Of a DNA stretch of 14,310 nt, positions 1 to 7,779 are shown piece by piece. A model generated the notes under the pieces. The model saw only the letters and a program-made list of their open reading frames with translations, did not search any database and was not told the origin of the DNA. Position numbers and translations under genes: made by a program. Position 1 is the first letter of the stretch. Every line of letters begins with the position of its first letter. The DNA is from Cytophagales bacterium (lineage in GTDB: Bacteria; Bacteroidota; Bacteroidia; Cytophagales; UBA9547): assembly GCA_013298205.1 (NCBI GenBank), contig JAAFJZ010000017.1, positions 1-14,310 on the forward strand. Reading direction: 5' to 3'.

Positions 1-800
1 AACTTTGTATTTTTGATTACAATGCTTTTTTTCCTTTGTTTGGTAGATGTTACTTGATTTTTGCTTGTGTTATCGTAATATATTTTGTAATTCTTAAAAA
101 CAGAATCTCCTTCTACAATTCTGGTTTTAAATACCTTTTCTGTTTCTTTTTGGAATTTGGAATCTTTATTTACATCATCAAATGCCAATACATAAAATTT
201 ATTTTCTTTAATATTGTTTATTTCAAACAAACCTGTTTTTTCAGATCTACCCATATAAATAGGTCCATTTTTTTCTATTAAACTGTCTATTTCTGTATCA
301 TACAAAGCTATACAAGCATTTGCAATAGGTTCTTCTGTGAAAACATTGCTTATTCTGCCTTTAATAAAAAATGAATCAATAATATCGCCTGTACTATATA
401 CAATTTTATAGTTTTTAATTTGATTTTCTTCATTTATATCCATGATAGAATTTCTGAAATTAAAACTATAAGTCGTATTTTCTTTAAGGGTATCTTTAAT
501 GCTTATAGTGATTTTTCTTCTTCCCACATTTACTTTATAGTCTTTTACACGTGGGGTAATGATTAAATCTGTTTGTACATCTTTTGGATTAATGTCTTCA
601 TTTAGCCAGACATTTACTTTATTGGGTTTAATATTCTTAGAAAAAGATTTAGGAAACACATCTTTTACTGTAGGAGGAATTGTATCTTTTATTCCGCCTG
701 TAGGCATCATTTCGCTTGCGCATGATTTTAGGAGAAAAATCAATATAAAAAGTAGCCCAATTTTATATAAATCTTTTAGTTTATTTTTTTTCAAATACAT
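1..800 (-). CDS. Ig-like (Big_5/SbsA-type) lipoprotein, 3' end beyond window
   Basis: An open frame runs from an ATG at 798-800 to the left edge with no stop (266 codons visible). The N-terminus has a basic start, a hydrophobic run (about residues 14-24) and the lipobox L-L-K-S-C with Cys27, so it should be a lipoprotein. Just after the Cys comes M-P-T-G-G-I-K-D-T-I-P-P, the GG-x-x-D-x-x-PP signature of Bacteroidota lipoproteins that start with a Big_5/SbsA-like Ig domain. This is followed by a beta-rich stretch with phrases such as K-D-T-L-K-E-N-T-T-Y-S-F-N-F. A second beta domain (about residues 160-240) resembles a carboxypeptidase-regulatory-like fold (G-R-I-S-N ... P-I-A-N-A ... G-L-F-E-I-N-N-I). 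The start overlaps the methyltransferase stop by 20 bases, implying translational coupling. An in-frame TTG two codons later is an alternative start. Function is unknown; a cell-surface or periplasmic structural role is inferred. Confidence 0.85.
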   Translation of the reverse strand, partial: MYLKKNKLKDLYKIGLLFILIFLLKSCASEMMPTGGIKDTIPPTVKDVFPKSFSKNIKPNKVNVWLNEDINPKDVQTDLIITPRVKDYKVNVGRRKITISIKDTLKENTTYSFNFRNSIMDINEENQIKNYKIVYSTGDIIDSFFIKGRISNVFTEEPIANACIALYDTEIDSLIEKNGPIYMGRSEKTGLFEINNIKENKFYVLAFDDVNKDSKFQKETEKVFKTRIVEGDSVFKNYKIYYDNTSKNQVTSTKQRKKSIVIKNTK

Positions 801-1653
801 ATATCATACTAGAATATTCTTTAGACAGTAAACCATAAATATTTGAAATTAAGCCTACTATAATTCCACTAATAAACCACAAAAAATTCTTTTTGTACTT
901 TTCAGAATTTAAGCCAATGTAAAAGGAATCAAATATCATTCCTTTTTTTTCTACATAACTAAATCCATGTTTTTGCATAAGATTCACTATGTCTTTTTCA
1001 GAAAAGTGGTACAAATGTCTTGGCACATCATATGCTGCCCAATACTGTTTATAATGATAGCAATCAAATGAATTTCTATTTGGCAATGCTATAATAATTT
1101 TGCCATTATCTTTGAGCTTGCTTTTTAATTGTTTAATGTCTTCATTTAGATTATATAGATGTTCGAACACATGCCAAGCGGTTATGACATCATATTTATT
1201 ACTAATGCTTTCTATTGAAGAATAAATTTTTTTATTTAATCTGGTTTCAGTTTGTTTTGCGGTTTCATTTTCTACTTCCAAACCATCGGCTTCGTACTTT
1301 TTAGTTATTAAATGTTCTAAAAAATATCCTGCTCCACAACCAAAGTCTAGTATTTGTGGATTTTGCTTGGTATGTTTTTTAACAATTTTTTCTTTGATAA
1401 TGAAATTTATATTTCTTACTTTTTTATAAAGCTTACTTATAAATCCCTTTGAAGTATTAGAATGTGATATATAAGCATCAGATTTATAATATTGAAATAT
1501 TGTGTTTTCTTTTGGTTTTGGATTTGTGATGTGAAACTGGCAATGATTACAAGCAGTAATACTGAAAGACTCTTGACTTAAAAAATAATCTTTAATCTCA
1601 ATTTTATTTGTAAAACCAGTATTTTCACAAATAGGGCAAACAATGTTTTGCAT
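781..1653 (-). CDS. Class I SAM-dependent methyltransferase with N-terminal Cys4 motif
   Basis: A 290-residue methyltransferase of the Methyltransf_23 type. The N-terminus has two CxxC pairs (C6/C9 and C35/C38), which resemble a small zinc ribbon. SAM-binding motif I is I-L-D-F-G-C-G-A-G (101-109), followed by an acidic strand end near E127 and the W-H-V-F-E-H block (160-165) typical of the family. P-R-H-L-Y-H-F (211-217) is the usual post-core motif. A hydrophobic segment (about 257-275) near the C-terminus may dock on the membrane. The ATG is 2 bases downstream of the mnmG stop, so it is probably cotranscribed with mnmG. Relatives with the same Cys4-plus-SAM layout occur in surface-glycan and small-molecule pathways; the substrate cannot be read from sequence. 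RNA modification would fit the mnmG neighbour but is only a guess. Confidence 0.9.
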   Translation of the reverse strand: MQNIVCPICENTGFTNKIEIKDYFLSQESFSITACNHCQFHITNPKPKENTIFQYYKSDAYISHSNTSKGFISKLYKKVRNINFIIKEKIVKKHTKQNPQILDFGCGAGYFLEHLITKKYEADGLEVENETAKQTETRLNKKIYSSIESISNKYDVITAWHVFEHLYNLNEDIKQLKSKLKDNGKIIIALPNRNSFDCYHYKQYWAAYDVPRHLYHFSEKDIVNLMQKHGFSYVEKKGMIFDSFYIGLNSEKYKKNFLWFISGIIVGLISNIYGLLSKEYSSMIYVFEKK

Positions 1654-1655
1654 AT

Positions 1656-3512
1656 TTATCTTCTTAAATAAATCATAAGTATAGAAACATCTGAAGGAGA
1701 TACTCCACTTATCCTTGAAGCTTGACCTAAAGTATCTGGTTTTAATTTCTTTAGTTTTTCTTTAGCTTCTGTAGATAAACCATGTATTAAGGTATAATCC
1801 GTTTCTTTATCTATCAAATAGGCTTCTTGTAAATGAATTCTTTCAGCAGATTTTTCCTCTTTTTCTATATAAGTTTCATATTTTACAAGTATATCTAGTT
1901 GCTCAATAATTTCATTGTCTTCTGTTATTTTTTCATTTAATAAGCCTTCTTTCACAAAATCATGTATAGAAATATCTGGTCTTTTACACAACTGATGCAA
2001 GGTCGTCTTTTCTCTTATTGAAGCCGTGTTGTGTTTTTCAAGAAATGCATTTATATCTTCTGCACTATATTTTATTTCTTTTAGTTTTTTGAGGTTAATT
2101 TCTATTTCTTTTTTCTTCTCAAGCACCCGGTCATATCTTTTTTTATCAGCCAAACCGATTTGATACCCTTTTTCTGTCAGCCTCAAATCTGCATTATCTT
2201 GTCTTAAAAGGATTCTATACTCAGCTCTTGAAGTAAACATACGATAGGGTTCATCAGTTCCTTTATTTACCAAATCGTCTATTAAAACGCCTATATATGC
2301 TTCTGCTCTTGAAAGAATAAGACTTTCTTTATGGTTTATTTTTAAATGTGCATTTATACCTGCCATTAATCCTTGACAAGCGGCTTCCTCATATCCTGTT
2401 GTTCCATTTATTTGCCCAGCAAAATACAATCCTCTTACCAACTTGGTTTCTAGGCTCATGTTTAATTGTGTAGGAGGAAAGTAGTCGTATTCTATAGCAT
2501 ATCCTGGCCTAAACATTTTAACATTTTCCAAGCCAACTATTTTTCTTAGGGCTTTATACTGTACGTCTTCAGGCAAAGAAGAGGAGAAGCCATTCAGATA
2601 GATTTCTATGGTATTTCTACTTTCTGGTTCTATAAAAAGCTGATGCCTATCCCTTTCAGAAAATCGGTTAATTTTATCTTCAATAGAAGGGCAATACCTT
2701 GGGCCTAATCCTTTTATTGTTCCACTATACATAGGTGATTTGTCAAAACCTGTTTTTAGGGTTTCGTGTACATCGGTATTGGTATAGGTAATATAACAAG
2801 GAAGCTGGTTTTGTGCTGGGCTTGTATCCGTATATGAAAATTTGTTTGGTGTTTCATCACCGTATTGAGGTTCCAGTACTTTGTAGTTTATGCTTCTTCC
2901 ATCAAGTCTTGGAGGTGTTCCGGTCTTCATTCTCCCAGTTTCAAAACCCAAAGAAACCAATTGTTCTGTGATTCCTGTTGCGGCTTTTTCCCCTACTCTA
3001 CCACCAGAATAGTTTTTATCACCTACGTGTATAAGTCCGTTCAAAAAAGTCCCATTGGTAAGCACAACAGCCTTGGCATTAAATGTAATACCCATTGCTG
3101 TAACTACACCACAAATTATATTATCTTTTACCAACAATTCTGCCACCATATCCTGCCAGAAGTCAAGATTAGGAATGCTTTCTAGTTGCGTTCTCCACTC
3201 TTGCGAAAATTGCCACCTATCGTTTTGAGTTCTTGGCGACCAAACAGCTGGCCCTTTTGATAGGTTAAGCATCCTAAATTGTATGGTAGATTTGTCAGAA
3301 ACAATACCAGAAAGCCCACCTAGGGCATCTATTTCTCTTACAATTTGCCCTTTTGCGATTCCTCCCATTGCAGGATTACAAGACATTTGTCCGATTACGC
3401 CCATATTCATTGTAATCATTAGCGTCTTTGACCCCAAGTTTGCAGCAGCAGCAGCAGCTTCACAACCCGCATGACCAGCCCCAACCACAATTACATCATA
3501 TTCATTATTCAT
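1656..3512 (-). CDS. mnmG: tRNA uridine-5-carboxymethylaminomethyl(34) synthesis enzyme MnmG (GidA)
   Basis: The FAD-dependent half of the MnmE-MnmG complex, which installs the (carboxymethyl)aminomethyl group at C5 of wobble U34 in certain tRNAs. From the ATG at 3510-3512 the protein has 618 residues, close to the usual 620-630. Visible landmarks are the dinucleotide-binding G-A-G-H-A-G (11-16), S-C-N-P-A-M-G-G-I-A-K-G, the R-M-K-T-G-T-P-P-R-L block, G-P-R-Y-C-P-S-I-E-D-K-I, F-A-G-Q-I-N-G-T-T-G-Y-E-E-A-A-C-Q-G, and the C-terminal helical domain with G-Q-A-S-R-I-S-G-V. An in-frame GTG at 3542 would add ten residues beginning F-H-V-E-Q. These are simply a translated parS palindrome and overlap ybeY by 23 bases, so the ATG is preferred. 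It lies 7 bases after the ybeY stop. The protein is complete with no missing motif. Confidence 0.97.
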   Translation of the reverse strand: MNNEYDVIVVGAGHAGCEAAAAAANLGSKTLMITMNMGVIGQMSCNPAMGGIAKGQIVREIDALGGLSGIVSDKSTIQFRMLNLSKGPAVWSPRTQNDRWQFSQEWRTQLESIPNLDFWQDMVAELLVKDNIICGVVTAMGITFNAKAVVLTNGTFLNGLIHVGDKNYSGGRVGEKAATGITEQLVSLGFETGRMKTGTPPRLDGRSINYKVLEPQYGDETPNKFSYTDTSPAQNQLPCYITYTNTDVHETLKTGFDKSPMYSGTIKGLGPRYCPSIEDKINRFSERDRHQLFIEPESRNTIEIYLNGFSSSLPEDVQYKALRKIVGLENVKMFRPGYAIEYDYFPPTQLNMSLETKLVRGLYFAGQINGTTGYEEAACQGLMAGINAHLKINHKESLILSRAEAYIGVLIDDLVNKGTDEPYRMFTSRAEYRILLRQDNADLRLTEKGYQIGLADKKRYDRVLEKKKEIEINLKKLKEIKYSAEDINAFLEKHNTASIREKTTLHQLCKRPDISIHDFVKEGLLNEKITEDNEIIEQLDILVKYETYIEKEEKSAERIHLQEAYLIDKETDYTLIHGLSTEAKEKLKKLKPDTLGQASRISGVSPSDVSILMIYLRR

Positions 3513-3519
3513 TTTATGC

Positions 3520-3990
3520 TTATTTTGTTCCACGTGGAACACTTGGTTTTTGTTCCACGTGGAACATTTCTATATATTCGTTTTCTTTATTTCTCATTAT
3601 TGCCTCTTCTTTATCGCTTTTGTCATTAAAGCCGATTAGGTGTAAGGCTCCATGTACGAGAACTCTTTTTAATTCCTGTTCAAAATTATTGTTTGAATAC
3701 TCTTTTGCATTTTCTTTTACTCTATCAGTGCTGATATAAATTTCTCCAATTATCTCTCCCTTTACCTCAGATAAATCAAATGTAATAATGTCTGTATAGG
3801 TGTCGTGATTTAAACTGTCCTGATTCATCTTTAATAACTCATCATCTGAACAAAAGATATAATTTAATCGAGTTAAAAATTCCTTCTCTTTTTCAAATAC
3901 AGTTAGAAGCCAAGTTTTTAATGCATTGGCATTTTTAGGTCTAAATGAAGTTTTTTCTGTATAAAAGAAAAAAACTTTTTGTTTTGCCAT
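3520..3990 (-). CDS. ybeY: Endoribonuclease YbeY (16S rRNA maturation factor)
   Basis: A single-domain metalloprotein of 156 residues, needed in known bacteria for 16S rRNA 3'-end maturation and 70S quality control. The metal site is H-G-A-L-H-L-I-G-F-N-D (H113, H117, D123). The classical third histidine of H-x3-H-x5-H is aspartate here, a variant I recall as common in Bacteroidota. The central region T-Y-T-D-I-I-T-F-D-L-S and I-I-G-E-I-Y-I-S is typical of the family. The conserved part ends near residue 141. The last 15 residues (from M142, including F-H-V-E-Q and V-P-R-G-T-K) are encoded by the two parS palindromes and look like an appended tail rather than part of the fold. The start codon follows directly on the stop of the upstream ATPase gene (no spacer), so coupling is likely. 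Confidence 0.95.
   Translation of the reverse strand: MAKQKVFFFYTEKTSFRPKNANALKTWLLTVFEKEKEFLTRLNYIFCSDDELLKMNQDSLNHDTYTDIITFDLSEVKGEIIGEIYISTDRVKENAKEYSNNNFEQELKRVLVHGALHLIGFNDKSDKEEAIMRNKENEYIEMFHVEQKPSVPRGTK
3526..3541. other. parS centromere-like site (ParB/Spo0J binding), copy 1
   Basis: A perfect 16-base palindrome, TGTTCCACGTGGAACA. It differs from the Bacillus subtilis parS consensus TGTTTCACGTGAAACA by one symmetric base pair change per arm and has the form known for Pseudomonas parS. ParB clamps load at such sites and help segregate origin-proximal DNA. It lies inside the final codons of ybeY, where it is read as V-P-R-G-T, and 14 bases upstream of the preferred mnmG ATG. No parA or parB is in the window, so the assignment rests on the sequence match and duplication alone. 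Confidence 0.85.
3551..3566. other. parS centromere-like site, copy 2
   Basis: A second identical copy of TGTTCCACGTGGAACA. Its centre is 25 bases from that of copy 1, and 9 bases lie between the copies. Both copies are preceded on the plus strand by TTT, so the direct repeat is 19 bases long. In ybeY this copy is read as M-F-H-V-E-Q (from residue 142), a different frame from copy 1 because 25 is not a multiple of three. Two perfect 16-base palindromes this close cannot plausibly be chance in AT-rich DNA. Confidence 0.85.
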
Positions 3991-4392
3991 TTATGCAGTA
4001 ACAAAAGTTAAGTTTACTTTCCTTCCTTCATTTTCAAAACTAACATCATCACATAAACTTTTGATGATAAATATTCCCCTGCCACTCGTTTTCTCCAAGT
4101 TTTCTGGAGCAGTTGGGTCAGGTAAGATTTCATGGTTAAAACCTTCTCCTTGGTCTTCTACAGAAAAGTGAAGGTTTTTTCCTTCAACTTTTAAGTTTAA
4201 TGTTACTGTTTTTTTCGAATCTTCTTTGTTTCCATGTTTTATAGCGTTGGTTACAGATTCGGTAACTGATATCATAATGTTGCCATAAATATCGTCTGTG
4301 ATGTGAACCTTGTCTTTCACGTTGTCTATAAAACTTTCAATCACACGAATGTTTTCAATTATAGAAGGAATTTGAATGTTAAATTCTGCCAT
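3991..4392 (-). CDS. RsbW/SpoIIAB-like anti-sigma-type ATP-binding protein
   Basis: A compact 133-residue GHKL ATPase of the HATPase_c_2 class, to which anti-sigma serine kinases such as RsbW and SpoIIAB belong. The N-box is E45-x3-N49 within E-S-V-T-N-A-I-K-H-G-N. The G1 box is D80-Q-G-E-G-F. The G2 region is G-R-G-I-F-I-I-K-S-L (104-113). There is no sensor or transmembrane part, so it is cytosolic and must act on a partner protein. No sigma factor or anti-sigma antagonist lies beside it. It sits between the DUF4175-like gene (9-base gap) and ybeY (no gap), an arrangement I recall from other Bacteroidota, which suggests a conserved link to the ribosome/tRNA genes or the membrane protein rather than to a stress sigma factor. 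Whether it phosphorylates anything is unknown. Confidence 0.88.
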   Translation of the reverse strand: MAEFNIQIPSIIENIRVIESFIDNVKDKVHITDDIYGNIMISVTESVTNAIKHGNKEDSKKTVTLNLKVEGKNLHFSVEDQGEGFNHEILPDPTAPENLEKTSGRGIFIIKSLCDDVSFENEGRKVNLTFVTA

Positions 4393-4401
4393 ATTTTTCT
4401 T

Positions 4402-7400
4402 TTATTTAGAACTGTTTTGTAGCTTTTTAAAGTATTTTGTTGTCTCTTTTAAATAGTATGGATTTAAACCAATGGGTATAGAGCGAATTAATTCTATTTG
4501 CCTTTCTTGGTTTTTTAGGTAATCTTCTAGTTTTGGTGGATTTTTTCTTTCCAATTCTTTTCCGGTTTTTGATTCTCTTGTTGGCTCTTCATCACGTTCT
4601 CTTTGGGCTTTTTCTGCTTCTAAAAGTCTAGTTGTAATTTCGTTTTGTCTCAAAATGGTTTCGGCTGTAATCTTTTTGTTTACCAAATCTTTTTCATTTT
4701 CTTCCATTTTTTTGCTAATGTCTTTTAGCTTTGATGAATTACCAGGCTCTCCACCATTTTCTTCTTCTCCAGGTTTCTCGCCTCCTTTTTCGCCAGATTT
4801 ATCTTCCAAACTTTTTAATGCATTTCTAAGCATTTGCTGTTGGGCAGCAAGTTTGGCAAGTTCTTTACTCATGCTCATTCCGCTCATTTTACCTGATTGT
4901 AAATCTTGAATTTTTTTGCTTAATTCTTTTTGCATATCAGAAAGCTTAGGGTCGCCATTTTTACATTTCTTTTTGATTTTCATTTTCCCTTTACCCGTTT
5001 TTTGTGGCTGTTGTTCTTCTTGCATTTGTGCCAACACTTCACTCAACATCAAGGCTAAATTATTAATACTTGTCATAGAAAATTGCTGTCTGCTAGTAGC
5101 CATATCGGGTCTTCTTTGCTTGATAGCTGTAATACTTTCATTGATATTAAATTTTATTTCCCCCAGTTCTTTGGTTATAAAACTTTTGATTTGAAAAACA
5201 CGCTCTCCAAGTGCATATAAGCTGTCTTCAATTATTTTGGTGTCGTCTTTAAGTTTTAATTGCTTTTGCGAATACCCAAGATAGGCAGGATCACTTTGTT
5301 GCGTTTTTTTAAATCCTTTTAAGATATCCTCTTGATCAAACGATACCAATAGCAAGTTTTCAAGGATATTTCTTAAATCTTCAATGTTTTCAGCACTTTC
5401 TTCCTTTTCCTCTTTCTCTTCCATTTCTTTCATCTTGGAAGCCATTTTTTTCATTTTTTTTGATGCTTCTTTTTGAGATTTCGATGCTTCTTTTTTATTG
5501 TCTTTGCTCAATTCTTCACTGCTTTTTTCTTGTTCATCAGATATTTCTTTACTTTCTTTATCGCTATCTTCTGGTAGAGCATCTTTTTTATTGAGTTCCT
5601 CAGCTTGTTTTTCCAAATCTTTAAGGTCTGTTTTTATATCATCAAATTTCTTGCTTACATCTTCTTGTTTTTCTTGTAATTCATTTTTATCGCTTTTCTT
5701 TTCTAAGCTTTCATCAGCTAGTTTTTCTTGTTCATCAGCTAGTTTTTCCAAATCTTTTATGCCTTTTTCTAAATCTTGTTTAAATTTCAAGTTTTTAAAC
5801 ATTTTAATAGATCTATCGAGGTCTTTTTCAAGAAAAGCTTCTTTTTCTTGGATTTTATCTAACTGCATTTGAAGAGCTTCGTCAGGCTTTTTTTCATTTA
5901 AGAGCTTTTGAAGTTCTTCATACAATTTTTTGGTTTTTTCATCCAAAATTTCTTTCATCAATTCTTGTAATTGTTTTGCTTTTTCAGTTAAAACAGGGTC
6001 TTGTTCATTAAATCGTTGTTTTTGCTCTTGTATTTGGTTTAATTCTTTTTGTCTTTGCTCAAAAGCCTCTTGTAAATCTTTTTGTTTTTTTATCAAATCT
6101 TCAAGAGACTTTTTGTCTTGCCAGCTTAAATCTTTCTTGCTTTTGAGTTTATTTTGTGCTTTTATGAGCTCTTTTTTAAGTTCTTCAGCCTTTTTAATGG
6201 TTTTACTCATATTGCTTTCAAAGCTATTTTCAGCATCTTTCCATTCTTTGCTCAGTTCTGCTTTGTTGGGCAATGCGCTTAATAGTTTTTCTGTTTTACT
6301 TGATTTTGCCCCATTTACGCCATCATTATCCCATATTTGACAAAAGTATTCTATTTGCGAGCCAGCAGGAATTTTTAATGAATCAAGGTTTAGCAAATAA
6401 CTAAATTGTTGCTGATTTTGGGTTTTATCCAATTTTAAGTTTGCTTCTTTGTATTGGGTGTTTTTGTCTGTGGTATTTTTATAGAATAGTTTTAGTTTAG
6501 AAAACCCATAATCGTCTTCTATTGAGCCATTTAGGTAAATATACGTATAAGAAATACTATCAATAGTTGCCTTCATTTCTATACTTGGAAAAGCATCTTT
6601 GATTACGTCTATTTGGTAGGCTGTTTTTTCTGTCTGCTGCAAACCATCTTGTTCTAACGAAATTTCATATAAACTTGAATTTGTTACTTTTTTATAAAAG
6701 ATGAATTTATCTGATGATAGCTTCTCTGCGCTTTGTTTGGTGTTGTTATTGAATGAAAAATATATAGTATTTGCCCCTTGAGATTCCATTTTCCACTGTA
6801 CGCTTGAGCCTTCCAAAACGGTAATGTTTCCAGAATTAATGCTTTTTTCTTGTTTTTTATTCGTGTATGATGGATAGCTAATTTCAATTTGTAGCTTGGC
6901 TATTTGCGGTTTTTCTATTACTGTGAGCGTGTATGCAGGTGAGAAATATTGCTCAGCTTCTATTTGTATGTTTTCTGTTTTCTGTACATTGAAAAGCGTT
7001 GTGCTAAAATATCCAGCACTATCGCTTTGCATCAAAATTCTTCTATTCCCAATGCGTAAATACGCTTGCTCAGGAATATATTTTCCAGCTATTTGACATG
7101 AAATTTTGACATCACTATATTTATAACTTGTTAATTGTGAGTTGTTTACAATGAAATCGAAAGGTGCAGGAGCTGAAAAATGTTGATTGTGTAAGATAAT
7201 TCTTTTAGCTCCTTCTACATAAAGTTTAGGCCATATAAAGGATAATCCAATACCAAAACCTATAAAAAGAAAGAAAAATGCTACGATTCTTTTGGGTTCT
7301 TTCCAATCTATAGAGTTTGTAAATGTAATATGCTCGATTTGGCTGTACTTTTGGTTTATGCTGGCTTGTACAAATGCGTTTTGAGAATCTGCCTGTTCAG

Positions 7401-7758
7401 AAAGCTGTACTGTGTTGATTAACTGGTCTTTAAGTTCTGAAATAGACTGGCTAATTTGGTAAGATGCAGCAAGGTTATTGATTTTTTCTTTGTACTTAAT
7501 AAAATCTATAAAGGGTTTGATGACATATTTCCATATAAAAAAAAGACTTATAGCGATGTAAGAATAGAATAAACCAGTGCGAACCCAAGTAGGAAGCCAA
7601 ATAAAATATTCTAAAATACAGTACAAAACAAATAGAGAAGAGCATACCAGTAAAGCATAAAAAGCCCCTTTGACAAAGAGGCTTTTTAAATAACTTTTTT
7701 TATATGAATCTAGCTGTTTATGCAGACCATACAATTTATGTTCTTCTTGCGAACTCAT
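4402..7758 (-). CDS. DUF4175-like large membrane-anchored coiled-coil protein
   Basis: 1118 residues. The N-terminus has two membrane segments (about 31-50 and 61-80) and a third at about 157-176. A beta-rich, Ig-like region follows to about residue 500, probably outside the cytoplasmic membrane. Residues of about 500-790 are extremely rich in Lys and Glu with heptad patterns, predicting a long coiled coil. A mixed helical block (about 790-905) comes next, then a basic G-K-G-K-M-K-I-K-K-K patch, a Gly/Glu-rich loop near 1000, and a C-terminal helix with I-G-L-N-P-Y-Y-L-K-E. This architecture matches the DUF4175 family, found mainly in Bacteroidota and some Proteobacteria; its biochemical role is not established to my knowledge. 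It starts 21 bases after the substrate-binding lipoprotein gene and is followed by the RsbW-like gene, so it is likely in the same transcript. A structural or envelope-scaffold role is inferred only. Confidence 0.85.
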   Translation of the reverse strand: MSSQEEHKLYGLHKQLDSYKKSYLKSLFVKGAFYALLVCSSLFVLYCILEYFIWLPTWVRTGLFYSYIAISLFFIWKYVIKPFIDFIKYKEKINNLAASYQISQSISELKDQLINTVQLSEQADSQNAFVQASINQKYSQIEHITFTNSIDWKEPKRIVAFFFLFIGFGIGLSFIWPKLYVEGAKRIILHNQHFSAPAPFDFIVNNSQLTSYKYSDVKISCQIAGKYIPEQAYLRIGNRRILMQSDSAGYFSTTLFNVQKTENIQIEAEQYFSPAYTLTVIEKPQIAKLQIEISYPSYTNKKQEKSINSGNITVLEGSSVQWKMESQGANTIYFSFNNNTKQSAEKLSSDKFIFYKKVTNSSLYEISLEQDGLQQTEKTAYQIDVIKDAFPSIEMKATIDSISYTYIYLNGSIEDDYGFSKLKLFYKNTTDKNTQYKEANLKLDKTQNQQQFSYLLNLDSLKIPAGSQIEYFCQIWDNDGVNGAKSSKTEKLLSALPNKAELSKEWKDAENSFESNMSKTIKKAEELKKELIKAQNKLKSKKDLSWQDKKSLEDLIKKQKDLQEAFEQRQKELNQIQEQKQRFNEQDPVLTEKAKQLQELMKEILDEKTKKLYEELQKLLNEKKPDEALQMQLDKIQEKEAFLEKDLDRSIKMFKNLKFKQDLEKGIKDLEKLADEQEKLADESLEKKSDKNELQEKQEDVSKKFDDIKTDLKDLEKQAEELNKKDALPEDSDKESKEISDEQEKSSEELSKDNKKEASKSQKEASKKMKKMASKMKEMEEKEEKEESAENIEDLRNILENLLLVSFDQEDILKGFKKTQQSDPAYLGYSQKQLKLKDDTKIIEDSLYALGERVFQIKSFITKELGEIKFNINESITAIKQRRPDMATSRQQFSMTSINNLALMLSEVLAQMQEEQQPQKTGKGKMKIKKKCKNGDPKLSDMQKELSKKIQDLQSGKMSGMSMSKELAKLAAQQQMLRNALKSLEDKSGEKGGEKPGEEENGGEPGNSSKLKDISKKMEENEKDLVNKKITAETILRQNEITTRLLEAEKAQRERDEEPTRESKTGKELERKNPPKLEDYLKNQERQIELIRSIPIGLNPYYLKETTKYFKKLQNSSK
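5711..5748. repeat. 21-base period direct repeat encoding a heptad
   Basis: A 17-base sequence, TCATCAGCTAGTTTTTC, occurs at 5711-5727 and again at 5732-5748, a period of 21 bases (seven codons). On the minus strand it encodes two successive heptads, both beginning L-A-D-E, in the coiled-coil part of the DUF4175-like protein. It looks like a local tandem duplication that keeps coiled-coil register. Confidence 0.7.
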
Positions 7759-7779
7759 TTTTTCATGCTGAGAAAATCA

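Noticed and set aside
543..558. A CACGTG core that might be a third parS site
   Set aside because: Only the central hexamer and a few arm bases agree; five of the 16 positions differ from the two perfect sites and the palindrome fails. It is an ordinary coding stretch of the lipoprotein gene.
559..831. A plus-strand open frame of about 90 codons
   Set aside because: It lies opposite the lipoprotein N-terminus, whose minus-strand frame has a lipobox and family signature; the plus-strand product has no recognisable pattern.
4655..6340. Several plus-strand open frames opposite the DUF4175-like gene
   Set aside because: They are Ser/Phe-rich mirror images of Lys/Glu-rich coiled-coil codons on the minus strand, with no family features and no promoter.
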